64,000 nt of DNA from NCBI GenBank assembly GCA_965263455.1, contig CBDHHN010000004.1, positions 3,546,204 to 3,610,203 of the forward strand. The letters are read 5' to 3'. The stretch is from CADEDH01 sp965263455. Its GTDB lineage: Bacteria; Actinomycetota; Acidimicrobiia; Acidimicrobiales; SZUA-35. The first letter of the stretch is position 1. Every line of letters begins with the position of its first letter. The position numbers and the translations under genes are program-made. The notes below the pieces were generated by a model that searched no databases, was not told where the DNA came from, and saw only the letters and a list, made by a program, of their open reading frames with translations. This document shows, piece after piece, positions 1 to 9,908 of the stretch.

Positions 1-866
1 GCCACCAGGACCAGGTCGTCGGCCATCTCGGCCGCCGCCGCCATCTCGGCCCCGGCCCCCGGTGGGGTGTCGACCACCACCAGGGAGAACGACGATCGAA
101 GCGCGTCCAGGGTGGGGGCCAGCAGGTTGGTGTCGACGGCGTCGGCCTCGACCAGCGATTCGGGGGCGGGCAGGATCAGGAGACCGGAGGGATGTTCGAC
201 CAGGGCCAGCTTGGCCGCCGCGCTGTCCACGGTCGAACCGGCCCGGGCCACCGAGGCCACCGAGGTGGCGGCGTCCAGGCCGAGGACGAAGTCGACATCG
301 CCGGCGGCCAGGTCGAGATCGGCCAGCACGACCTGGCGGGGGTGGCGTCGGGCCACCGCAACCGCCAGGTTGGCGGCGATCGTGGTGCGGCCGACGCCGC
401 CCTTGGCCGCCACCACCGCCACCAGCCGACCATCGACCGGGCCGGCGTCGTCGGTGGCGGTCCGGCCCAACCGATCGCGTCGGAGCCGGGCGGCACCCGC
501 CACCTGGGCCACGGCCCCCTGGATCCCGGCGTCGTCGGTGGCCGGATCGACCAGGCGCCGGATTCCGGCGTCCATGGCCGCCTTGACCAGGGTGGGGTGG
601 GGGGCGACGAGCCACACCACGTCGATCTCGGGGTGTGAACGCCCCAGTTCGGTGGCCAATTCCAGGGCCCGTTGGGTCGGGACGTCGTCGGACAGGACCA
701 GCACGTCACAGCCGGTTCCGACCACCAGGGCCAGGGCGGTGGCGGTGTCGAGGGGGAGATCGACCGGGTTGAGGGTGGTGGTGACCAGGCCGACGGCGGC
801 GATGATGGGACCGGGCTGGGCCACCAGGGTGATCCGGGCCTCTCCTCCCATCGCCGCGTCGGCCAA
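1..866 (-). CDS. MinD/ParA-type ATPase with receiver-like N-terminus (CpaE/TadZ-like), 3' end outside window
   Basis: About 288 residues are visible and the frame stays open to the left edge, so the C-terminus is missing. The second half has the deviant Walker A of ParA/MinD proteins (AAKGGVGRTTIAANLA), then LADLDLAAGDVD and VVVDTPPG (switch and Walker B regions). The first roughly 130 residues look like a degenerate receiver domain, as in CpaE/TadZ proteins that position Flp/Tad pili or polar complexes. I chose the TTG start at 866 because AAGGAGG (876-882) sits 9 nt upstream; an in-frame ATG at 851 lacks such spacing. The function in pilus assembly or localisation is inferred from domain architecture only, since the neighbouring genes to the left are not visible. 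Confidence 0.8.
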   Translation of the reverse strand, partial: MADAAMGGEARITLVAQPGPIIAAVGLVTTTLNPVDLPLDTATALALVVGTGCDVLVLSDDVPTQRALELATELGRSHPEIDVVWLVAPHPTLVKAAMDAGIRRLVDPATDDAGIQGAVAQVAGAARLRRDRLGRTATDDAGPVDGRLVAVVAAKGGVGRTTIAANLAVAVARRHPRQVVLADLDLAAGDVDFVLGLDAATSVASVARAGSTVDSAAAKLALVEHPSGLLILPAPESLVEADAVDTNLLAPTLDALRSSFSLVVVDTPPGAGAEMAAAAEMADDLVLV

Positions 867-1071
867 GACTCCCACCCTCCTTCCAGAGGGGTCGCCGCAA
901 CCGACCGGTGGTGGGTGCGGCGAAACCCCATCTCCGTTACCTGCCGGTATCGACCGTCCGGCCCCCGGCCTTTAGGTCGCACGACCCAGGGGGCCGCCGC
1001 TCGGACCGGGTGGCGTCGGGACCCGCCGTCGGAGGAGGAGGGCGGCCGGAGGGCGAAGTATCGTGCGGCCC

Positions 1072-1848
1072 ATGACCTACGAGGAGATCGTGGCCAGCTA
1101 CGAGGGCGACGTCCTGGTCCTGGCCATCAATCGGCCCGAGGCCAAGAACGCCCTGACCCAGCGCACCTACGCCGAGTTGACCGACGCCGTCCGCAACGCC
1201 ACCGCCCGATGCCTGATCATCACCGGCTCGGCCGATTCGTTCTGTGCCGGCGACGACGTCAAGCAGGTGATGGCCAGCACCGACGACCCCCCGGCGGAAC
1301 GGTTGGCGGCCGACCCGCGCCTGACCCCGCTGGCCGGCGCCCTGCTCGGCACCGACATCCCCGTCATCGCCGCCGTGAACGGACCGGCGGTCGGTTGGGG
1401 GATGGAGCTGGCCCTCATGGCCGACATCCGCATCGCCTCCAACCGGGCCAGCTTCGGTGAACTGTTCGTCCTGCGAGGCCTCAACTGCGACGTCGCCGGT
1501 CTGGGTCGTCTGGCTCAGGCCGTAGGCCGGGAGAAGGCGGCCGAGTTGCTCTTCACCGGCGACGTCATCGACGCCGACGAGGCCCGCGGTATCGGTCTGG
1601 TCAGCAAGGTCGTGGCCCACGACGACCTGCCGGAGACGGCGATGGCCCTGGCCCAACGCATCGCCGCCAACCCGCCCCTGGCCGTCCAGACCATCAAACG
1701 GGGGCTGCGGACCGCCCTCGACCCCGACTGGGACGACCTCGGGACCTGGGTCTCGACCAACCTGGCCCGGCTCTTCGCCACCGACGATCACCGGGAGGGC
1801 GTCGCCAGCTTCCTGGAGAAGCGACCGCCCACCTTCACCGGCCGGTGA
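1072..1848 (+). CDS. enoyl-CoA hydratase/isomerase (crotonase family)
   Basis: 258 residues, normal for the family. Crotonases hydrate or isomerise acyl-CoA thioesters in the cytoplasm. The two oxyanion-hole segments are visible (DSFCAGDDVKQ, about residues 58-68, and NGPAVGWGMELALMAD, about 105-120), as is the family glutamate region (ASFGELFVLRGLNCDVAGLGRL). The second classical acid/base Glu (Glu164 in rat hydratase) is not obvious; Asp occupies this stretch, so hydratase activity is not certain. The start is ATG 1072, with TATCGT (1059-1064) 7 nt upstream suggesting a leaderless message; a GTG at 1063 preceded by GGAGGG is the alternative. The stop overlaps the next gene by 4 bp, so the two are probably co-translated. 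Confidence 0.85.
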   Translation: MTYEEIVASYEGDVLVLAINRPEAKNALTQRTYAELTDAVRNATARCLIITGSADSFCAGDDVKQVMASTDDPPAERLAADPRLTPLAGALLGTDIPVIAAVNGPAVGWGMELALMADIRIASNRASFGELFVLRGLNCDVAGLGRLAQAVGREKAAELLFTGDVIDADEARGIGLVSKVVAHDDLPETAMALAQRIAANPPLAVQTIKRGLRTALDPDWDDLGTWVSTNLARLFATDDHREGVASFLEKRPPTFTGR

Positions 1849-2693
1849 GGGGCGACGGCGGGCCGCCACCGTTGCGGCTGGGCGGGGTGCCCGAGCACTT
1901 CAACCTTCCCTGGCATCTGGCGTTGGAGGAGGGTCCACCGGGCGACGGGGCCGACGTCGGGCCCGGGCCGGCACCGACCTGGACCGACGTACCGGGCGGC
2001 ACCGGCGACCTCATCGACGGGTTGGACACCGGCGAACTGGACGTGGTCAGCATCCTGACCGAGGGCACCGTCCGGGCCATCGCCCACGGGCTGGCCGCCA
2101 CCATCATCCAGGTCTACGTCGCCTCGCCCCTCCGGTGGGGGGTGTTCGTGCCCGCCGCCACCTCCCTCACCGACGAGGCCGAGCTGGCCGGCCGCCCGAT
2201 CGCCATCTCCCGGTTCCGGTCGGGCTCGCACCTCATGGCCTACGTCCAGGCCCGACGCCGGGGTTGGAGCCTGGACGAGGCCCAGTTCGTGCCGACCGGG
2301 GGCCTGGCCGGGGCCCGAGAGGCCTTCGCCCAGGGTCGGGCCGAGGTCTTCCTGTGGGACCAGTACATGACCCGCCCCCTGGTCGATGCCGGCGAGTTCC
2401 GCCAGGTCGCCACCCAGGAGACCCCGTGGCCCTCGTTCGTCATCGCCGCCCGGACCGAGGTGCTCACCGGGCGGACGACCGAGGTCGGGCGGTTGGTCGA
2501 CGCCGTGGTGGCCCACGCCGTCGGGCTCCACGAGCGTCCCGGGGTGGAGGACGAGCTGTCGACCCGCTACGGCCTCGATCGCCCGACGGTCGAGGCCTGG
2601 TTGGCGGCCACCCGATTCGCCCCCCGGGGTCCCTGGGACCCGGCGGTGGGCGACGAGGTCCGGGCCACCCTGACCGACGCCGGCCTGGCCTGA
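1845..2693 (+). CDS. cytoplasmic periplasmic-binding-fold protein (NMT1/SsuA-like)
   Basis: 282 residues starting at a GTG that overlaps the stop of the enoyl-CoA hydratase gene (GTGA). The sequence follows the type-2 substrate-binding pattern of NMT1/THI5/SsuA-like proteins: GVPEHFNLPWHLAL near the start, LDTGELDVVSILTEG, then LAGRPIAISRFRSGSHLMAYV and a C-terminal helical part. There is no signal peptide, lipobox or neighbouring permease, so it is unlikely to be an ABC importer subunit in the usual sense. It may bind a small acid or acyl product connected to the hydratase, or be a pyrimidine/menaquinone-type enzyme on the same fold. The ligand is unknown. Confidence 0.6.
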   Translation: MRGDGGPPPLRLGGVPEHFNLPWHLALEEGPPGDGADVGPGPAPTWTDVPGGTGDLIDGLDTGELDVVSILTEGTVRAIAHGLAATIIQVYVASPLRWGVFVPAATSLTDEAELAGRPIAISRFRSGSHLMAYVQARRRGWSLDEAQFVPTGGLAGAREAFAQGRAEVFLWDQYMTRPLVDAGEFRQVATQETPWPSFVIAARTEVLTGRTTEVGRLVDAVVAHAVGLHERPGVEDELSTRYGLDRPTVEAWLAATRFAPRGPWDPAVGDEVRATLTDAGLA

Positions 2694-2709
2694 CCGGGTC
2701 CGGTCGCCC

Positions 2710-3363
2710 TCAGGTCTCGATCCGTCCGGTCTCGTAGGCCCAGATGGCGATCTCGACCCGGTTGCGGGCGCCCAACTTGCGCATCAGGGCGGCCAGGTGG
2801 GTCTTGGTCGTGCTCAGACTGATGTGGAGCCGATCGGCGACCTCGGCGTTGGTCAGCCCCCGGGCCACGGCCAACAGCACCTCGTCCTCACGCTCGGTCA
2901 GAGCCTCGACGGGCTCGGCCGGAGGGGCGGCGGGGGCCTTGGCGAAGGTGGAAAGCAGTCGGGCGGTGACGCTGGGGGCGATCAGGGCCTCGCCCGAGGC
3001 CGCGGCCTCGATGGCCTGGACCAGGAGCTCCGGTCCGGCGTCTTTCAGCAGGAAGCCCCGGGCCCCGGCCTTCAGGGCGGCGTGCACGTACTCGTCGAGG
3101 TCGAAGGTGGTGATGACCACCACCGCCGGGGGCCGTTCGACGTCGGGACCGGTGAGCCGCCGGGTGGCCTCGATGCCGTCCAGCACCGGCATGCGGATGT
3201 CGAACAGGCACACGTCGGGCTCGAGGTGACGGGCCAGGGCCACGGCGTGGTCGCCGTCGGCCGCCTCGCCCACCACCTCGATCCCGTCCTGGGCGTCGAG
3301 GATCATGCGGAGCCCGGTTCGGACCAGGTCCTGGTCGTCGGCCAGCACCACTCGGATGGTCAT
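2710..3363 (-). CDS. NarL/LuxR-family response regulator
   Basis: 217 residues. The N-terminal receiver has the acidic pair (LADDQD), the phospho-acceptor Asp in CLFDIRMPVLDG (about residue 54), the Thr in VVVITTF and the Lys in LLKDAG. The C-terminal LuxR HTH (LTEREDEVLLAVARGLTNAEVADRL..STTKTHLAALMRKLG) binds DNA. The ATG start overlaps the stop of the kinase gene by 4 bp, so the pair is translationally coupled. By analogy with DesKR-type pairs it probably controls the divergent MMPL exporter gene and itself. That target is inferred from gene order. Confidence 0.92.
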   Translation of the reverse strand: MTIRVVLADDQDLVRTGLRMILDAQDGIEVVGEAADGDHAVALARHLEPDVCLFDIRMPVLDGIEATRRLTGPDVERPPAVVVITTFDLDEYVHAALKAGARGFLLKDAGPELLVQAIEAAASGEALIAPSVTARLLSTFAKAPAAPPAEPVEALTEREDEVLLAVARGLTNAEVADRLHISLSTTKTHLAALMRKLGARNRVEIAIWAYETGRIET

Positions 3364-4514
3364 GACGGCGCCCCGGTCCGGGGCAGGGTGGCCTCGACCC
3401 GCCAGCCCTCGCCCGCCCGGGGGCCGGCCGCGAACGTCCCGCCCAGGAGCTTGGCCCGCTCGGCCATGCCCACCAGCCCGTAGCCTCCGGCCACCGGGCC
3501 GAGGGCGGTGACGTCGCCGTCGTCGACGACGGTCAGGCGGACCAGGTCGGCACCGCCCACCACCCGGACGTGGATGCGCGAGGCCCGGCGGGCGTGGCGG
3601 ACGGCGTTGGTGATCGACTCCTGGGCCAACCGGTACAGGGCGGCGTCGACCGAGGGGCGGAGATCGTCGAGGTCGCCCCGCAGATCGACCTGGACCCGGG
3701 GTCCGCCGGGCTTGGTCGGGCCGTCGTCGACCAGCAGGGCGATGTCGGACACGCCTCGCTGGGGCGACAGGTCGGCCTCGTCCCCCTGGCGCAGGGCCCC
3801 GATCATGGCCCGCATCTCGGCCAGGGTTCGCGACGCCTCGTTCTCCACCACCGCCAGCGCCTCCAGCGCCGCCGCCGGGCGGGTGGCGGCCACCGTCCGT
3901 CCGGCCTGGGCCTGGATGGCGATGGCCGAGACGTGGTGGGCCACCGTGTCGTGCAGTTCCCGGGCCAGGGTCTCCCGCTCCCGCAGCCGGACCTCGTCCA
4001 GGGCCCGCTGCCGGTTGTGGCGCTGGTAGCGGATGGCGATGCCGAGGACGACGGGGAAGAAGAACACGAGGGCGCCGCCGATGGCGTCGCCGACCGTGGT
4101 CCAGTCGACGACGGTGATGAAGGCGTAGTGGGCCAGCATCACGCCCATGCCGACCTCGATCTCCCACCCGGCGGCCCACCGGCCCAGGGCGTAGGGGAGG
4201 ACCAGGACCACGGCCATCGAGTACAGGCCCTCCCACTCCACCCCCACCACCTCGCCCACGGTCTCGACGGCGGCGAAGGTGGCCAGCACCCCGATCAACA
4301 CCGGCAGTGGCCGGTGGCGGCGGTGGAGCGTGGCCAGCAGCATGGCCATCGCCACCAGCAGGGACGGGAACCGCCACTCGAGCTGGGGGCGCAGGACGGT
4401 CTCGACCACGGCCAGCGGTATGAACAGGCCGGGGATGAGCCAGTCGGGCCAGCGGAGCGGCGGGGGGTCGACGGCGCGAGGCTCCCGCCACAGGGCCAGG
4501 AGGTAGGTCAACAC
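3360..4514 (-). CDS. membrane histidine kinase (HisKA_3/HATPase, NarX/DesK-like)
   Basis: About 384 residues. The N-terminal third has several hydrophobic helices (about residues 22-175: WLIPGLFIPLAVVETVL, LLVAMAMLLATL, LIGVLATFAAVE and others) without an extracellular sensor domain. The H-box is RETLARELHDTVAHHVSAIAIQAQ, the N-box QESITNAVRHAR and the G-box GGYGLVGMAERAKLLGG. The start is the GTG at 4514, with GGAG 8 nt upstream. The membrane-embedded sensor suggests it detects a membrane or lipid-soluble signal. The gene lies divergent to an MMPL exporter, and its stop overlaps the regulator start (ATGA). Confidence 0.88.
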   Translation of the reverse strand: MLTYLLALWREPRAVDPPPLRWPDWLIPGLFIPLAVVETVLRPQLEWRFPSLLVAMAMLLATLHRRHRPLPVLIGVLATFAAVETVGEVVGVEWEGLYSMAVVLVLPYALGRWAAGWEIEVGMGVMLAHYAFITVVDWTTVGDAIGGALVFFFPVVLGIAIRYQRHNRQRALDEVRLRERETLARELHDTVAHHVSAIAIQAQAGRTVAATRPAAALEALAVVENEASRTLAEMRAMIGALRQGDEADLSPQRGVSDIALLVDDGPTKPGGPRVQVDLRGDLDDLRPSVDAALYRLAQESITNAVRHARRASRIHVRVVGGADLVRLTVVDDGDVTALGPVAGGYGLVGMAERAKLLGGTFAAGPRAGEGWRVEATLPRTGAPS

Positions 4515-4737
4515 GGCGCCGTCTCCATGGGTCCAGGGTAGAGAACGGGAGCGGGTCGGGTATCGGCCGAAAGGACGAGACGGGACGGACCGAAGGTGCG
4601 GGGCCGAAGGGGCCGGTGAGCCGATGTGGGGGACCCCGGGCCTGCCACACGCTGAGGGCCGTGGTGGTCGCCCGTGGCCGCCACGCCGGGGCCGGGCCGG
4701 TCCCACCGAACCGACACCACACGGGCGAGGAGGAGAC

Positions 4738-7107
<2,370 letters not shown>

Positions 7108-7113
7108 GCGCTG

Positions 7114-7143
7114 CCGGGGCCGGTGATTCCGTCCCGGCCCCGG
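7114..7143 (+). terminator. GC hairpin after the MMPL gene
   Basis: A perfect 10-bp inverted repeat (CCGGGGCCGG, 7114-7123, with CCGGCCCCGG, 7134-7143) and a 10-nt loop lie 6 nt after the MMPL stop. There is no T-tract, which is common for actinobacterial terminators. Confidence 0.55.
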
Positions 7144-7175
7144 TGACGGCCGGGCACCGCCGCCCGGCCGCCACA

Positions 7176-7239
7176 GAACCTGAACCTAGGTGTAGATTTG
7201 GCTGGCCGTCCGGTTGAATCTCACCTATGGTTCAGGTTC
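7176..7239. promoter_or_regulatory. long inverted repeat directly before the SoxR-like gene
   Basis: Arm 7176-7198 (begins GAACCTGAACCTAGGTG) is repeated in inverse at 7217-7239 (ends CACCTATGGTTCAGGTTC), 23 nt each with one-base slips, separated by 18 nt. The second arm ends at the base before the GTG start. Each arm resembles the left half of the SoxR-type site seen at 41247 (CCTGAACCTAGG versus CCTCAACCGAGG). It could be two opposed operators for the SoxR-like protein, or an RNA hairpin that hides the start codon. Confidence 0.6.
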
Positions 7240-8907
7240 GTGGCGCGTGATGACCTCCTCACCATCGGCACCCTGTCGGCCCGGACCGGGGTCTCGGTCA
7301 GCGCCATCCGGTTCTACGAGCGCAAGGGGCTGGTGGCCTCGGTGCGGGGTCCGGGTGGGCACCGTCGGTTCCCCCGGGCCACGATCCGGCAGTTGTCGAT
7401 CATCGTGGTCTGCCAGCGTCTGGGATACCCGTTGGCCGACATCCAGGAGCGGCTGGCCGCCCTGCCCAGCGACCGGGTCCCGGCCGAGGCGGAGTGGGCC
7501 GCCGTGGCCCGCGACTTCAGGGTGGAGATCGACGATCGGATCGAGCGACTGCTCTCCCTGCGGGACCACCTCGACGGCTGCATCGGCTGCGGCTGCCTGT
7601 CGCTCGACGTGTGCCTGCTGCACAACCCCGACGACGGGGCGGCCCGCCTCGGCCCCGGTCCCCGCTACCTGCTGGGGGAGTCCCCGGCCGATCTGGGGAC
7701 CGCCGCTCCTCATCCGGACCCGCGCCCCGACGTCGACCCCCACGCCCCGACCAAGGAGTCATCCGTGACCGAATCCGGCCCCGACAACCCCGCCCCGAGT
7801 CCCCATCCCGACTGGCACCTGGCCCAGATCAACATCGGTCGGCTCCACCACCCGGTCGACGATCCCCGGGTGGCCGAGTTCATGGACAACCTCGACCCGA
7901 TCAACGCCCTGGCCGAGCGGAGCCCGGGCTTCGTCTGGCGGCTCCAGGACGAGTCGGGCAACGCCACCGCCATCCGCGCCTTCGACGACGACACGATCCT
8001 GCCCAACCTCTCGGTCTGGACGTCGATCGAAGCCCTCAAGGACTACGTGTTCAGGTCTGACCATGTGCGGTTCGTCCGGCGCCGTCGCGAGTGGTTTGCG
8101 CCGATGGACGATCTGCCGGTCCTGACGATGTGGTGGGTGCCCGCCGGCCATCTGCCGACACTGGAAGAGGCCAAGGAGCGGATCGACCACCTGGCCCGGC
8201 ACGGCCCGACCGCCCACGCCTTCGCCTTCCACCCCACCTTCGAGCCACCGGGCCAGGGGGAGGAGGGCGCCACCGCCGGGTTGGTCCGGCGGGAGGTCCG
8301 CAGCGGGGCGCGGGCCGGCCTCCCGACCCGGACCACGACCGTCGGGCGGGTCTGCGGCGCCGACGGGCGAGTCCTGTGGGACGCTCTCACCAACCCCGAG
8401 CGCATCGCCCGGTGGTTCCTGCCGGTCGAGGGAACGCTCGAGGTCGGCGGCCGCTATCGACTCGGGGGCGGTGCCGGCGGCGAGATCGAGGCCTGCGCCG
8501 AACCCGAGTCGTTCACGGTCACCTGGGAGGACGGCGACTCCCTGTCGTGGGTGACCGTCCGTCTCTCCCCGGTCGACGGGGGGACCGAGGTCGCGGTGAG
8601 CCACGAGTCGCCCGTCGACCCCGCGTTCTGGGCCCAGTACGGGCCGGGCGCCACCGGACTCGGATGGGACCTCGGCCTGGTCGGCCTGGCCCGCCACGTC
8701 GAGGACGGCCGGGACTTCGGTCCGGCGGCGGAGGAGGCGTTCGCCCGATCGGCCGAGGGCGCGGCCTTCCTGGAGACGGCCGGACGCGGCTGGGCCCTCG
8801 CCGCCGTGGCCGACGGGGACGACGAGGACCAGGCCAGGGCGGCGGCGGCCAGAAGCGTTGCCTTCTACCGGCCCACCGACGATCGGGCTGATTGGTCGAC
8901 GGGCTGA
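7240..8907 (+). CDS. SoxR-type [2Fe-2S] MerR regulator fused to DUF3291 and AHSA1/SRPBCC domains
   Basis: One open frame of 555 residues. Residues 1-145 are a full SoxR: MerR HTH (LTIGTLSARTGVSVSAIRFYERKGL), dimer helix and the cluster motif CIGCGCLSLDVC (Cys114, 117, 119, 125), ending with the family tail GPGPRYLLGE. A Pro-rich linker follows. Residues about 190-325 match DUF3291 (DWHLAQINIGR..LSVWTSIEALKDYVF..RREWF), a ferredoxin-like fold related to ABM monooxygenases. Residues about 345-480 are an SRPBCC domain of the AHSA1 type (ADGRVLWDALTNPERIARWFLP). The start is GTG 7240, matching SoxR N-termini. Within the linker an in-frame GTG at 7765 has AAGGAG 6 nt upstream, so a separate DUF3291-AHSA1 protein could also be made. 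Either a true fusion or a lost SoxR stop codon would explain the frame. Confidence 0.85.
   Translation: MARDDLLTIGTLSARTGVSVSAIRFYERKGLVASVRGPGGHRRFPRATIRQLSIIVVCQRLGYPLADIQERLAALPSDRVPAEAEWAAVARDFRVEIDDRIERLLSLRDHLDGCIGCGCLSLDVCLLHNPDDGAARLGPGPRYLLGESPADLGTAAPHPDPRPDVDPHAPTKESSVTESGPDNPAPSPHPDWHLAQINIGRLHHPVDDPRVAEFMDNLDPINALAERSPGFVWRLQDESGNATAIRAFDDDTILPNLSVWTSIEALKDYVFRSDHVRFVRRRREWFAPMDDLPVLTMWWVPAGHLPTLEEAKERIDHLARHGPTAHAFAFHPTFEPPGQGEEGATAGLVRREVRSGARAGLPTRTTTVGRVCGADGRVLWDALTNPERIARWFLPVEGTLEVGGRYRLGGGAGGEIEACAEPESFTVTWEDGDSLSWVTVRLSPVDGGTEVAVSHESPVDPAFWAQYGPGATGLGWDLGLVGLARHVEDGRDFGPAAEEAFARSAEGAAFLETAGRGWALAAVADGDDEDQARAAAARSVAFYRPTDDRADWSTG
7753..7767 (+). promoter_or_regulatory. 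internal ribosome binding site and GTG start
   Basis: AAGGAG (7753-7758), a 6-nt spacer and GTG (7765-7767), in frame inside the SoxR-DUF3291 linker. It suggests the enzyme-like half is, or once was, an independent gene translated from its own start. Confidence 0.5.
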
Positions 8908-8940
8908 CGGGCGGGGGCCGACCGTGGCCGGCTCGCCGCT

Positions 8941-9837
8941 TCAGTCCCAGGTGCCCTCGGGGCCGTCGCCCAGGCGCAGGGGTTCGAGGGCGGCCCGGCG
9001 GGCTGTCAGCGCCTCGCCGCCGGTGCGGTCCATGTCGCGGGGGAGCGACGGGTCGGCCAGGGTCAGGGGGTGGCCCTCCTCCACGAAACCGAGGTAGGGG
9101 CCGCCGAAGTCGTAGCCGATCAACCTCAGCACCTCGTGTGGGATGTCGCCCGCCTTCTCCGGCGGGATCGACAGGTACTGGTTCTCCTCCTGCCGCAGCC
9201 AACCGAGGTTGTAGTGGAGGGCCATCCCCCGGCGACTCCGGTCCGACCGGTTGTCCCCGCTGCCGTGGAGGAAGTTGCTGGTGTAGAGGACCACGGATCC
9301 AGCCGGCATCTCGGCGTTGACCAACTCCTCGGGCCGGGGACGGCGTTCGTGGGCCCAGCGATGGCTGCCGGGGGCCAACAGGGTGCCGCCATTGTCGGCG
9401 GTGAAGTCGTCGCAGGCCCACATGGTGGCCAGCGTGACCGGAACGGTCGGGAAGCGAAGGGGGTAGATCTCGCCGTCCCGGTGGATGCCCTGGGCCACTT
9501 CGCCCGGCTGGAGGTCGACGAGGAAGGTGACGTGGAGGTGGTAGCGGGCGCAGTGGGGGAGGAGGACCTGGTCGCAGACCCCCAGGACCGTGGGGTGGAG
9601 CGCCAATTCCTGACAGGCCCGCGATTTGGGGATCAGGTTGTTGATGCGCTTGGTCCGGTGGCCGGCGAAGTCGGTGCGCCCCAACTGCACGGCTTCGACG
9701 TGGGGATCGAAGTCGGCGTTGAGACGGGCGACCGTCTCGGGGTCGGCCAGGCGACGGACGATGGCGTAGCCGTGCTCGTCGAGGCCCTCGGCGACGGCCT
9801 CGGGGCGGGCGTCGGCTTCGAACTCGGGCGTGGACAT
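8941..9837 (-). CDS. phytanoyl-CoA dioxygenase (PhyH) family protein
   Basis: 298 residues, typical length. PhyH proteins are Fe(II)/2-oxoglutarate oxygenases. The HxD iron motif is in GIHRDGEIYPL and the distal His in NFLHGSGDN; DDFTADNGGTLLAPGSHRW is the conserved segment after the first ligands, and SRRGMALHYN carries the likely 2-oxoglutarate Arg. The ATG at 9837 is preceded by GGGGGAG. The substrate cannot be read from sequence. It is convergent with the SoxR fusion gene (33 bp between stops) and lies 72 bp from the hydantoinase gene stop. Confidence 0.87.
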   Translation of the reverse strand: MSTPEFEADARPEAVAEGLDEHGYAIVRRLADPETVARLNADFDPHVEAVQLGRTDFAGHRTKRINNLIPKSRACQELALHPTVLGVCDQVLLPHCARYHLHVTFLVDLQPGEVAQGIHRDGEIYPLRFPTVPVTLATMWACDDFTADNGGTLLAPGSHRWAHERRPRPEELVNAEMPAGSVVLYTSNFLHGSGDNRSDRSRRGMALHYNLGWLRQEENQYLSIPPEKAGDIPHEVLRLIGYDFGGPYLGFVEEGHPLTLADPSLPRDMDRTGGEALTARRAALEPLRLGDGPEGTWD

Positions 9838-9908
9838 CCGGTCTCCCCCCTGTCGGGTCTCCCCCCATCCTGGCGGGCGGCCCGGCCCGGCTCAACCGGG
9901 CCGGGGCG

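Noticed and set aside
7198..7239. TTG at 7198 as the SoxR-fusion start
   Set aside because: It would add 14 residues coded by the inverted repeat, and SoxR proteins align from the GTG at 7240.
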